Below are positions 47,692 to 57,200 of a DNA stretch of 64,000 nt, piece by piece (within the stretch, counting starts at the first letter, position 1; each line of letters opens with the position of its first letter). The position numbers and the translations under genes are program-made. The notes beneath the pieces are model-generated. The model made no database searches. It was given only the letters and a program-made list of their open reading frames with translations, and was not told where the DNA came from. Where the stretch lies: NCBI GenBank assembly GCA_964573295.1, contig CAZNJE010000008.1, forward strand, positions 58,711-122,710, read 5' to 3'. Source of the DNA: CAYQJL01 sp964573295 (lineage in GTDB: Bacteria; Eisenbacteria; RBG-16-71-46; CAIMUX01; WJJG01).

Positions 47692-48267
47692 ATGGTCATC
47701 ACGACACCGATCAGCGAAGAGGTCATCCGCTCGCTCCACGTCGGACAGGTAGTCGAGATCACCGGCTCGGTCTTCACCGGCCGCGACTCGGTCCACAAGT
47801 ATCTGTATGACGGCGGGAAGAGCCCGGTCGACATGAATGGTTCGGTCATCTATCACTGCGGCCCGGTGGTGGTGAAGGAGAAGGGCGTCTGGGTCGTCAA
47901 GGCGGCCGGCCCCACGACCTCGATCCGCGAGGAACCCTACCAGGCCGAGGTCGTCAAGATGCTCGGCCTGCGGGGCGTCATCGGCAAGGGCGGCATGGGA
48001 GCGAAAACCCTCGCCGCCTGCAAGGAATACGGCTGCGTCTACATGCACGCGATCGGAGGCGCCGCCCAGGTGCTGGCCGACGTCGTCGACGAGGTCAAGG
48101 ACGTCTATTTCTTGGAGAAGTTCGGCAGCCCCGAGGCAATCTGGCATTTTGAGTGCACGAAGTTCCCGGTGGTCATCACGATGGATGCTCACGGCAACAG
48201 CCTCCACGAGGAGGTCGAGCACGGTTCGAAGATGAAGCTGCAGAGCCTGCTGCAGGAACTGGCCTAG
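47692..48267 (+). CDS. Class I fumarate hydratase, beta subunit (TtdB/FumA C-terminal type)
   Basis: A 191-residue partner of the preceding gene, 15 bp downstream with GGGGAGGAG before the ATG. Signatures include GSVFTGRDSVHKYL, IYHCGPVVVK, GPTTSIREEPY and GKGGMGAKTLAACKEYGCVYMHAIGGAA. It contributes the swivelling domain and substrate-binding residues. A strong hairpin follows its stop codon. Confidence 0.93.
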   Translation: MVITTPISEEVIRSLHVGQVVEITGSVFTGRDSVHKYLYDGGKSPVDMNGSVIYHCGPVVVKEKGVWVVKAAGPTTSIREEPYQAEVVKMLGLRGVIGKGGMGAKTLAACKEYGCVYMHAIGGAAQVLADVVDEVKDVYFLEKFGSPEAIWHFECTKFPVVITMDAHGNSLHEEVEHGSKMKLQSLLQELA

Positions 48268-48276
48268 CTGCCGGCG

Positions 48277-48317
48277 GCTGTTGACCGGCGTGCCATCTCG
48301 GCGTGCCGGTCAACAGC
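48277..48317 (+). terminator. Long hairpin after the fumarase operon
   Basis: GCTGTTGACCGGC (48277-48289) pairs perfectly with GCCGGTCAACAGC (48305-48317). The inner bases extend the stem to about 18 pairs with G-T wobbles, leaving the loop ATCTC. There is no T-run, so it may stop or stabilise the fumarase transcript rather than act as a classic terminator. Confidence 0.6.
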
Positions 48318-48516
48318 GAGCAGGCCGCGCCCCCCCCCTCGGTCGCCCGCGACGGCCCCTCTGTTTCACCCGCGAAACCCCGCAAACGCTCCAAGATGGC
48401 ATCTGTTCTGGCCGGTAGAACGGCGGACGTGAGGCCCCGGACGGTTCCACCATGGATTGAACTTCCTCAACAGGCATGGGTTGCGCTCACGCACGCCCTG
48501 CGCCACTATCCCGGTG

Positions 48517-49908
48517 ATGGAACACTATGATGTACTCGTCATCGGAACGGGCCCGGCCGGCCACCATGCCGCCATCCAGGCTGCCAAGCTGGGGCGCAAG
48601 ACGGCCATCTGCGAGCGGCGGGAGGTCGTCGGCGGAGTCTGCATCAACACGGGCACCATCCCATCGAAGACCTTGCGCGAGGCGGTCATCCATCTCACCG
48701 GATACGCCCACTGGGGCCTTTACGGTAGCGCCTACCGGGTCAAACGACAGATCACGATCGACGACCTGCTCTTCCGCTGTCAACGGGTGATCCAGCGCGA
48801 GATCGAGGTGAGCCACGCGCAGCTTCGCCGCAATCAGATCGACATCCTGATCGGCGTCGCCAGCTTCTTGGACCCTCATCGTGTCCGGGTAGAAGGCCAG
48901 GCACAGGGAATCGAGGTCGAGGCCGAGAAGATCGTCATCGCCACCGGCACCGAGCCGATGAACCCCGAAGGTCTCGACGTCGACGGCGAGACGCTGGTCA
49001 ACTCCGATGGCATTCTGACCCTGCGCGACATCCCCCAGAGCCTGGCGGTGGTCGGCGCCGGTGTCGTCGGCACCGAGTACGCCTCGATGTTCGCCGCTCT
49101 CGGAACGCGTGTGGAGCTGATCGACCGGCGCAACCGCCTGTTGCCCTTTGTGGATGATCAGATCATCGACACGCTGGCCGAGCACCTGCGCGATCACAAC
49201 TGTATCGTGCACCGGGGTGATACCGTCGAGTCGATGGAGATCGTCCGCCCCCGTGTGGGGCGGGTGAAGCTGGCTTCGGGCACGACGATCAACGCGGACC
49301 TGATCCTCTTTGCCGGCGGCCGCCGGGGCGCCAGCGACGATCTCAACCTCCCCGCTGCGGGGCTCGCCATCGGCCAGGGCGGGCGCGTGAAGGTGGACGA
49401 ACACTATCGAACCGAGGTGCCCCACATCTATGCGGCCGGCGATATCATCGGCTTTCCAGCCCTCGCCTCCACGGCGATGGAACAGGGCCGCTTGGCTGTC
49501 GCCCACGCCCTGGGCATCCATGCAACCTCGGTCCCTCACCTCTTCCCCTATGGTATCTACTCGATTCCGGAGATCTCGATGGTCGGTAAGACCGAGCGAG
49601 AGCTCAAGGAGGAGGGTGTCGACTACGTTGTCGGCCTGTCACGGTACCGGGAGATCGCACGCGGGCAGATCCTGGGGGACAGCACCGGGCTCTTGAAGCT
49701 CCTGTTCGAGACCAGTACCCGCAACCTCTTGGGAGTGCACATCATCGGCACGGGAGCCACCGAGTTGGTGCACATCGGCCAGGCCGTCATGGCGCTGAAC
49801 GGCACCCTGGACTACTTCATCAACCACGTCTTCAACTACCCCACTTTCGCGGAGTGCTACAAGGTTGCCGCCCTGGATGCGTTCAACCGCATCGGATACG
49901 TGCAGTAG
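48517..49908 (+). CDS. sthA: Soluble pyridine nucleotide transhydrogenase
   Basis: A 463-residue flavoprotein of the disulfide-reductase fold. The FAD-binding N-terminus is DVLVIGTGPAGHHAAIQAAKLG. Where lipoamide dehydrogenase has two redox cysteines six apart, this protein has GGVCINTGTIPSK, with Thr replacing the second cysteine. That substitution is diagnostic of SthA-type transhydrogenases. The NAD(P)-binding motif is VVGAGVVGTEYASMFAALG, and the C-terminal interface is HIIGTGATELVHIGQAVM. It moves hydride between NADPH and NAD. The ATG is chosen by homology; no good ribosome site precedes it. Confidence 0.93.
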   Translation: MEHYDVLVIGTGPAGHHAAIQAAKLGRKTAICERREVVGGVCINTGTIPSKTLREAVIHLTGYAHWGLYGSAYRVKRQITIDDLLFRCQRVIQREIEVSHAQLRRNQIDILIGVASFLDPHRVRVEGQAQGIEVEAEKIVIATGTEPMNPEGLDVDGETLVNSDGILTLRDIPQSLAVVGAGVVGTEYASMFAALGTRVELIDRRNRLLPFVDDQIIDTLAEHLRDHNCIVHRGDTVESMEIVRPRVGRVKLASGTTINADLILFAGGRRGASDDLNLPAAGLAIGQGGRVKVDEHYRTEVPHIYAAGDIIGFPALASTAMEQGRLAVAHALGIHATSVPHLFPYGIYSIPEISMVGKTERELKEEGVDYVVGLSRYREIARGQILGDSTGLLKLLFETSTRNLLGVHIIGTGATELVHIGQAVMALNGTLDYFINHVFNYPTFAECYKVAALDAFNRIGYVQ

Positions 49909-50312
49909 CATCTCGCCTCCACCCGACGGGCCGCCATCGGGCACCCTGGTGCCCAAGATCGGCTGCCGCGCAGTCCAACATGTACAGGGCGAGACGAGTT
50001 GGCAACCGATGTGAGTAGGACTGGGCACGAGTTGGCGAGCGACGCGAATTGGACAGGGCACCAGTTGGCGAGCGACGCGAATTGGCCTGGGCACGAGTTG
50101 GCAAGCGACGCGAATTGGACAGGACACGAGTGAGCCTGGGCGGAGATGCGTTCTCAACCTAACTTTGAGTACATCTGTATAAATGATGCTTTCCGCTTGC
50201 ATCCCCGGCAACCCAGGACGCAGAATTGAAGCAGATCTGAGTCAGGACAACGTCGTCTCGGCAACGAAGAGTCATTGGCATTGCTCTCCGCAGCGAAATG
50301 GAGGGTGGATCG
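49909..50312. other. Intergenic region with 33-bp repeat
   Basis: About 400 bp between sthA and the metallophosphoesterase. It holds a short palindrome after sthA (GGGCACCCTGGTGCCC, 49939-49954), the 33-bp array, and a slightly AT-richer stretch near 50160-50190 containing TATAAA without a matching -35. No gene seen. Confidence 0.5.
49996..50127. repeat. 33-bp tandem repeat, four copies
   Basis: Units begin GAGTTGGC or CAGTTGGC at 49996, 50029, 50062 and 50095; copies 2-4 are close to identical and copy 1 is diverged, suggesting recent growth at one end. Confidence 0.92.
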
Positions 50313-52871
50313 ATGGCCAGTTCTGGACGGCACCTTGGCAAGCGAGTTCACCGATCGTGCGCGCCCCATTGCGAAGGTGATCGAATCACGTTGAACGGAG
50401 TCTCCCCCGATCGGGGACAAGACTCTTGCTGCACGCTCTTCTTCACAAGGCGGCCCGCAGAGCTGCCGGCCAGAGTGCGGCCCAGGCTGCCACCGGCGCC
50501 GCTCCCTGCACGAAAGCACGTCCTGTCGCCAGTACTGTGGACAGTGCTCTGGACAGTGCTCTGGGCAGTGCTGCTTCTGGGATTCGTTGCCGGATCGCTG
50601 ATCGGTCACGCGTCTCTATCGCCGGCGCATGCGCGGCCGCTCGAGATTCCCATCGCCTCTGACGACGACGATGGGGTCGAGGTGAACGACCACACCTGGC
50701 ATCCCTACGGATCTCAACTGATCCTGGGACGGACGAATGACATCACCGTCTTCGATGTGGGCCTGCGTTTCCATGTTTCCGACCTGGCCGGCATCGACAG
50801 CGTACTCTTCGCCCGGCTGCGTTTCACCGGCTGCGGAGGGATCGTCGAGGACACGATCGATGTCAATATCACCGGAGCCCTGGAAGTCGGCTCGCCACCT
50901 CTCTGGCAGGGACGTCGCCCCTCCCATCTGCCGCGAACCAACACCGCGGTGCACTTGACCACCAGCGCCCTGTGGCAGGGGACCATTGGCCATCCGGTCT
51001 ACTACTACACGGACGATCTGAGCGCCATCATCAACGAAATCATCAGTCAGTCCGGGTGGCCGGCGGCGGCACCGGCTCTCGTCCTGTGCCTGGACTACAC
51101 GTTGTCCGGGCTGTCGCACCCCAACTACGTGGCCGCGGAGGCCTGTGAGATCGACTACCGGTCTCCCTGCCTGGAGGTCTGCCGAACGTTGGAGGAGACC
51201 TTCGTGTGCCGCGAGATCCTCGGCCGGGTGACGGATCAGTCGGTCACCGTGTCCTTCTCCTCACTCATCGGGCTGGAGGTTTACGTCGAGTACGGGACCG
51301 AAACGCCGTGTTTCGAAACGACGCCCGTGACGACCACGGCCGGGGAGATGAGCGAGATCGTCCTCGGCGACCTTCCTGCGGACACTCCCTGCTCTTACCG
51401 CCTGCGCTACCGCGCTCTGGAATCGGACGGCGAGTATGAGACCGGTGAGCTTCACCACTTCCACACGCAGCGCGCGCCCGGGGAGAGCTTCACCTTCACC
51501 GTGCAGACCGACTCGCACCTGTCCGACCACTTGCAGTACCCCGCGATGCTGGGACCCCACACCCTGCTCTACGAGAGCATGCTTGCCAATGTCGCCGCGG
51601 ATGATGCGGACTTCCATGTCTCGTTGGGCGATTTTGTCGAGGGAGGGTCGGTCTTCCATCTCGAACACATGCGACAGCGCTACGCTCTGCAGCACCGCTT
51701 CCTGGACACACAGCTGCACTCGCTGCCCTTCTTCTTCGTGCTGGGCAACCGAGATGGCGAGCTAGGCTGGCGCCGCGAATCGGGTTCACCCACGGTCGCC
51801 TGGGCCGAGCAAGCGCGCCGTGAAGCGCTGCCCAACCCGTTCCCCGATGACTTCTACGGCGGCTGCAGCGAACCGCCCCTTACCGGCAGCGGGTACCGGG
51901 AGAGCTACTACGCTTTCGAGTGGGGCGATGCGCTTTTCGTGACGCTCGACCCCTTCTGGTACACGGTCACGATGCCTTATGGCGGCCAAGATCAGCTTGC
52001 CGACGGGGACGGCTGGGCTTGGACGCTCGGTTGGGAGCAGTACGAATGGCTCTACGAGGTGCTGTCGAACTCCCAGCGGCAATGGAAGATCGTCCTGATC
52101 CATCATCTAACCTCCGGCACCGTCGAAGGCCAGAATGTCTACGGCCGCGGCGGCATCGAGGTCTCCGAATTCCAGCTCGCCTCCCGGCCCACGTTTGAGT
52201 GGGGAGGCCAGGGTCCCACCGGGGAGTTGCTGTTCCAGGAGCAGCGGCCCGGATGGTCCCACGGATCGGTGCACTCGATGCTCGTCTCGACCGGCGTCGA
52301 CCTAGTCCTGCATGGCCACGATCACTTCTTCGCCTTCCAGCAGCTCGACGGCATCGCCTACGTGCTCTGTCCGCAGGCCTGCGACCCTGAGTATGGTGCG
52401 GGGATGATCGTGACCGGCGGATACGATTACGGCGTCTTCGTGCGAAACTCCGGGCACGTGCGGGTCCGGGTGGAGCCGGACGATGTAACGGTCGAGTACG
52501 TGCGTGCGTTCCTGCCGGGAGATGGGGTCAACGGCGAGGTGGCCTTCAGCCGCTCCCTGGTCGCGATGGCCGACCAGAGCTCCCCCGCCTCGATGCAGGT
52601 GCCCGGGTGGTGGGTAGAGAGTCCAGCGCGCCAGACTGCCCGGGTGATGATCGATGTCTCGTTGCTCACAGGCCTCGGCTCGCGGAATCCCCGTCTGTGG
52701 CTCTACGACCTGAACGGAAGGGTGTGCAACCGCATCGAGCCCAGCGCGGGAAGGCCCGTGCACTGGGCACTACAGGATGCCGGTGGGCGGCCTCTGCCGG
52801 CCGGATGGTACGTCTGCCGGCTGGAGACGGCGGCCGGTTCGTCGAGCAAGCCGCTGTTGGTGTTGCGTTAA
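50313..52871 (+). CDS. Secreted metallophosphoesterase with FlgD-like C-terminal domain
   Basis: An 852-residue exported protein. GGAGG eight bases before ATG 50313 favours it over ATG 50298. The first 70 residues are unusual. A hydrophobic segment then repeats VLWT (VLWTVLWTVLWAVLLLG), encoded by 12-bp repeats. A lectin-like or Ig region and a FnIII-like module (about 270-370) precede the calcineurin-like phosphoesterase (about 385-730). The metal-ligand motifs are TDSHLSD, GDFVEGG, GNRDG (usually GNHD), LIHH and HGHDHF. The terminal FlgD/Ig-like domain (LYDLNGR, PAGWYVCRL) matches those at 1759-4203 and 4260-5609. Substrate unknown; an extracellular phosphatase or nuclease is likely. Confidence 0.85.
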   Translation: MASSGRHLGKRVHRSCAPHCEGDRITLNGVSPDRGQDSCCTLFFTRRPAELPARVRPRLPPAPLPARKHVLSPVLWTVLWTVLWAVLLLGFVAGSLIGHASLSPAHARPLEIPIASDDDDGVEVNDHTWHPYGSQLILGRTNDITVFDVGLRFHVSDLAGIDSVLFARLRFTGCGGIVEDTIDVNITGALEVGSPPLWQGRRPSHLPRTNTAVHLTTSALWQGTIGHPVYYYTDDLSAIINEIISQSGWPAAAPALVLCLDYTLSGLSHPNYVAAEACEIDYRSPCLEVCRTLEETFVCREILGRVTDQSVTVSFSSLIGLEVYVEYGTETPCFETTPVTTTAGEMSEIVLGDLPADTPCSYRLRYRALESDGEYETGELHHFHTQRAPGESFTFTVQTDSHLSDHLQYPAMLGPHTLLYESMLANVAADDADFHVSLGDFVEGGSVFHLEHMRQRYALQHRFLDTQLHSLPFFFVLGNRDGELGWRRESGSPTVAWAEQARREALPNPFPDDFYGGCSEPPLTGSGYRESYYAFEWGDALFVTLDPFWYTVTMPYGGQDQLADGDGWAWTLGWEQYEWLYEVLSNSQRQWKIVLIHHLTSGTVEGQNVYGRGGIEVSEFQLASRPTFEWGGQGPTGELLFQEQRPGWSHGSVHSMLVSTGVDLVLHGHDHFFAFQQLDGIAYVLCPQACDPEYGAGMIVTGGYDYGVFVRNSGHVRVRVEPDDVTVEYVRAFLPGDGVNGEVAFSRSLVAMADQSSPASMQVPGWWVESPARQTARVMIDVSLLTGLGSRNPRLWLYDLNGRVCNRIEPSAGRPVHWALQDAGGRPLPAGWYVCRLETAAGSSSKPLLVLR
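50531..50566. repeat. 12-bp tandem repeat inside a signal segment
   Basis: Three 12-bp units (AGTGCTCTGGAC-like) encode VLWT, VLWT, VLWA in the hydrophobic export segment of the metallophosphoesterase. Confidence 0.9.
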
Positions 52872-52904
52872 CCGGCCTTGGTGCGTGTGAGCATCTTGAG
52901 GTCG

Positions 52905-53966
52905 CTAGCTTCGCGCCACGGAAAGACGATCGCTCGTTTCCAGGACGAGTCGCTCCGTGGTTGGCCAGTCGATGCACGCGTCAGTTATTGACCGCCCGTA
53001 GACGAGCTGGCCGAGGTCTTCGGGAATCGCCTGGCTACCCGCCTCGATGAAGCTCTCGAGCATCACGCCGAAGATCGACTGGTTACCGGCATCCAGCTGA
53101 TCAAGTGTGTTCGCCAGGGCGATCTCCTGCCGCGCGTGGTCCTTCCTGGAATTGGCGTGGCTGCAATCAACCATGATGCGCGGATCCAGGCCGGCGCGAG
53201 ACAGCATCTGTTCGGTCCGCTCCACGAAGGCCGGCTCGTAGTTGGGCCCATCGGCACCGCCGCGCAGTACGATGTGCACGTGGGGGTTGCCCCGAGTGTG
53301 CACGACGCAGGAGATCCCATCTTCATTGATACCAAGGAAGCGATGGCCGGCCCGGGAGGATCGCATGGCGTTGATCGCCACCTGCTGGTCGCCGTTGGTG
53401 GCATTCTTGAACCCCACCGGAAATGAAAGACCGCTCGCCATTTCTCGGTGCGTCTGCGACTCGGTCGTCCGAGCGCCGATCGCACCCCAGCAAATCAAAT
53501 CGGCCAAGTAGTGGGGCGTGATCGGGTCGAGCATCTCGCTCGCGGTGGGAAGCCCGAGGTCGATGATCCGCGCCAGGAGCGTGCGCGCTCGCCGCAGACC
53601 CTCCGGCATGTCCCCGCTGTCGTCGAGGTGAGGGTCGCTGATGAGCCCCTTCCACCCCACTGAAGTGCGCGGCTTCTCGAAGTAGACGCGCATCACGAGC
53701 AAGATCCGCTGGCGAACACGCTCGCTCAGCGCCTTCAATCGCCTGGCATAGTCCAGCGCGCTCGCCGGATCGTGAATGGAACAGGGCCCCACCACCATGA
53801 GCAGTCGCGGATCGGTGCCCACCTGCACGCCCACGATCTCCTCACGGCCGCGGCTCACCGTCTCGCTGGCCTCTTCGGTCAGGGGGACGATGTGCTTCAG
53901 CTGCTTCGGCGTGACGAGCGGCTCAAACCTCTCGATCCGCAGGTTGTCGGTGCGTCTCAGAATCAT
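52905..53966 (-). CDS. 3-deoxy-7-phosphoheptulonate synthase (DAHP synthase), AroG type
   Basis: A 353-residue type I-alpha enzyme, the size of E. coli AroG. Landmarks are VVGPCSIHDPASALDYA, RVYFEKPRTSVGWKGLI, GARTTESQTHREMASGL, GFKNATNGD and VDCSHANSRKDH. It condenses phosphoenolpyruvate with erythrose 4-phosphate at the entry to the shikimate pathway. The start is chosen by homology (MILRRTDNLRI); no Shine-Dalgarno sequence precedes it, and the 60-residue upstream extension looks non-coding. Confidence 0.95.
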   Translation of the reverse strand: MILRRTDNLRIERFEPLVTPKQLKHIVPLTEEASETVSRGREEIVGVQVGTDPRLLMVVGPCSIHDPASALDYARRLKALSERVRQRILLVMRVYFEKPRTSVGWKGLISDPHLDDSGDMPEGLRRARTLLARIIDLGLPTASEMLDPITPHYLADLICWGAIGARTTESQTHREMASGLSFPVGFKNATNGDQQVAINAMRSSRAGHRFLGINEDGISCVVHTRGNPHVHIVLRGGADGPNYEPAFVERTEQMLSRAGLDPRIMVDCSHANSRKDHARQEIALANTLDQLDAGNQSIFGVMLESFIEAGSQAIPEDLGQLVYGRSITDACIDWPTTERLVLETSDRLSVARS

Positions 53967-54043
53967 GGTTTGTCTCGGTGTGTGTGACCTTTTCCGGCAG
54001 CGTCGCCACCCGGCTCGCGGCGCCGCGGCTTCCGGGTACCGGG

Positions 54044-54075
54044 ATTCTCGGGCGCCACCGTTCTCGGGCGCCACG
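54044..54075. repeat. 16-bp direct repeat between divergent genes
   Basis: Two copies of TTCTCGGGCGCCACCG-like sequence between the DAHP synthase and addB starts. The rest of this 277-bp gap shows no clear promoter. Confidence 0.7.
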
Positions 54076-54243
54076 GCCGGTGGGCTCACCGCGCCGCAAA
54101 CGCGTTCTACGATTTTACCATGTAGGCCCCGCGAACCGGGCACCGGCGTGCGCTCCGGTGGCGCACTTGCGCCACCTCCCCTCGATCGGCGACACTACGG
54201 TCTGTCGGTAGTAGGCGGGGGAATCAAGAATGGGGCGAGCGAC

Positions 54244-57200
54244 ATGAGGTTGCGCGTGGTGCTGGGTCCGGCTGGATCCGGGAAAACGAGGCTGTGCCTG
54301 GAAGAGCTGGCAGCCGTCGAGACCGCCCGAGAGCGGGGACTCCTGATCGTCCCGGACCAGTTCACCTATGCCGCCGACCGTCTGCTCTTCGAGGAAACGC
54401 CACTGCGGGGCACCCGCGCCGTGGGTATCCTCAGCTTCTCGCGACTGGCCCACATGGTGTGCCGGCAAGAGGCGGTGAGCGAGACCGGGCGCAAGATGCT
54501 ACTGCGGCGCGTCGTCTGGGCGTGCGCACCCGCCGCGCTGGGTCCCCTGGCGAGCGCGGTGGGCCAGGCCGGACTCGTGGATGCCCTGGCCGCCACGATT
54601 CGCGAACTGCGGGCGATCGCCGGTCCCGCCACGGCCCGGCGCCTGAGGGCGGCCGCCGGGGACCAGCCACGCCTCCAAGCGCTGGCCACCATCATCGGCG
54701 CCTACGACGAGCATCTCGAGCGACTCGGGCGGATCGATCCCCAGGACCGCCATCACCTGGCAGCCGAACAACTGCCCCTGGATCAGCTGTTTTGCGGTGT
54801 GCCGATCTGGATCGACGGCTTCGCCAGCTTCACCCCCGCCGAGAAGGGCTTCCTGCTGGCATTCCTGCAGACGGCCGCCTCGGTCACCGTCTCGCTGTGC
54901 TGCGATCCCGGCGACGCCCGCCGGGCGCGTCGCCTGGCCACCGATCACGCGGCCCACGGCGCCCGCGAACTGAGCGATGCGTTTATCGCGGCCCTGCGCC
55001 GCACGCTCGATCGGCCCGTCTTTCTGCCCACCTTGCGGTCGGTCCTGTGGCTGGCGGCCGTCGCGCCGACTTCGCCCGAGTGGATCGAACTGCCGCGCGG
55101 CGATGCCGTGCCGCCGCGTTTTCGCGACCGCCCTCTCTTGGCCACCCTCGAGCGCGGTTTGTTCGGATCCGGCGAAGACCAGGCCAGGCTTGAGGTCGCC
55201 CCCGGATCTGGCGGCGACACAGACTCGAGCATGACCGAGCAGGTGCGGTTCGATCATGCGCCGCATCCTTATGAAGAAGTGCAACGCTGGGCCCGTGCGA
55301 TTGATCGGTGGACCCGTCTCGGCGAATCCGGCACCCGCATACGCTATCGCGAGGTGGGCATCCTGATTCGCGATCTCGAAAGTTACCGGCCGCTGATCCG
55401 GGCCGTGCTGGGCCGCTACCGGATTCCCTACTTCATCGACGAACGGCGGGACGTGACCGCCCACCCGCTGGTGCGCTTGCTTCTCGCATTGCTGGAGCTG
55501 GAAAGCACCGGCTGGAGCCGCCCCAATGTACTCGCCGTGTTGCGCAATCCCCTGCTCAACCTGCCGGCGGATACGCTCGATCAGCTCGAGAACCTCTCGC
55601 TCGAGTACGGCATCGAGTACGAGCGCTGGTTCTCGTCGCGATGGGAGTTCTACAGCCTGCCACAGGCCGAGCGAGAGGACGGCGATCGGGAGGATGGGGG
55701 CCGGTCGGCAGAAGGCGTCGCCGGCCGGCGGCGCCAGGCACGACGCCGCGAACTCGGTCGCCGCGCCATCGAGCGAGACGTCCAGGAGCAACTGGAAGCT
55801 CTGGAAAGATTTCACCGCGGCTGGCAGGCCGGTGAGATCTCCTTCACCGAAGGCGCGCGGCTCCTGCGGCAATTTCTGGCGAGTTGCCTGGCAAACGGTC
55901 GGGACCGCAACCGAAAGGTGTTCGAGGGCGGCTTCTTGGTGGAAACGGCCCTGGCGGTGAAAACCGGCTGGTCGCCCGAAGAGAGCGCCCAGGTTGGGCA
56001 TCTGCTCGAGGAGACCTTGGCCCAAGGGGCCGAGTATCTCGCGGATCTCTCGTTCAGTCCTCAGCTCTTCGGCCGCGTCCTGCGTGATGCGCTGCAGGGT
56101 GCCACCGTCGGGGTCACACCGCACCATCTGGACGCGGTCATCATCGCCGAACCCCGCCGCGCCCGCATCAACCAGGTCCGCCGGATCATCCTGGGCGGGG
56201 TATCAGCCACCAGTTTTCCGCGTATCCCCCAGCCCGATCCGCTCCTGACGGATTCAGAGCGCGAAGAGCTGACGAACCAGGGCCTGCCGGTGATGCCGGT
56301 CGCGCAGACCCACCTGGAGGAAGACCCCTACCTCTTCTACATCGCCTGCACGCGGGCCATCGACTCACTGTGGCTGACCGTCGCCCAGACCGGTTTTGAC
56401 GGATCCGTCCTGGAGCCGTCAGCCTACCTGCAGGAAATCGGCGGCATTCTCGAACCGGCACCCCGCGTCGAAGGCGCCGGAGACACCCTTGAGGCGCGCA
56501 TCACCTGGTGCCAGCACCAGGCCGAGCTCCCGGCTGCGCTGCAAGCGGCATCCGAGCACCTCCAGCCGGCCGACCGCAGCGCGCTCAGAAGCGAGCTGCC
56601 GATCGCAGTCGGCGGCGCGACTTCATCCCCCCCCTGGGAGCAGTGCCAGGGTGCGCTACCGGATCGGCTTGCGCCAACCACCCTCGACCTGCTCTACCCG
56701 CGGGGCGACCTCCTGACCTCGGCTTCGGGCCTCGAGACCTTCGCGACCTGTCCGTACCAGTTCTATGCGCGCCAGGTGCTGCGCCTCGAACCGCGCCCCG
56801 AGGCCGTCTTGAAGCCCCGCTCCACTGGCTCGGCGGTGCATGAGGCGCTTCGCCGCTTTTTCCTCACCGATCCGCGCCGGCTCTCGGAGGAGCAAGCGCG
56901 CAAGCGGATTCACGAGGTCTTCGGCGCGCTGCGCGAGGAAGACGAATTCCGGATCTTCCAGGAGGATCCGGCCAGCGCGTACCAGTGGTCTCGCACGGGC
57001 CACCACCTCGAGCTCTTCGTCGAGACCGAATTGCGTCGCCTCCAAAGCGGCGCCTGCGAGCCCGTGGCCCTGGAACTCGCCTTCGGGCTTCCCGGCCGGC
57101 CCGAGGATCTGCCGCAGCTCGAATCCTTCTTCGAACGAGCACCGGATCAGCCGCTGGCGATCCCGGAGTGGAACCTTCTCGTTCCGGCCGCCACGATCGA

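Noticed and set aside
48303..48530. 75-codon frame overlapping the start of sthA
   Set aside because: Out of frame with sthA, no ribosome site, Pro/Ser-rich low-complexity translation, and it crosses the right arm of the hairpin.
49996..50127. Regular 33-bp array as a CRISPR
   Set aside because: The units are directly adjacent with no unique spacers, and no cas gene is near. It is a simple tandem repeat; the same holds for the 22-, 19-, 16- and 15-bp arrays.
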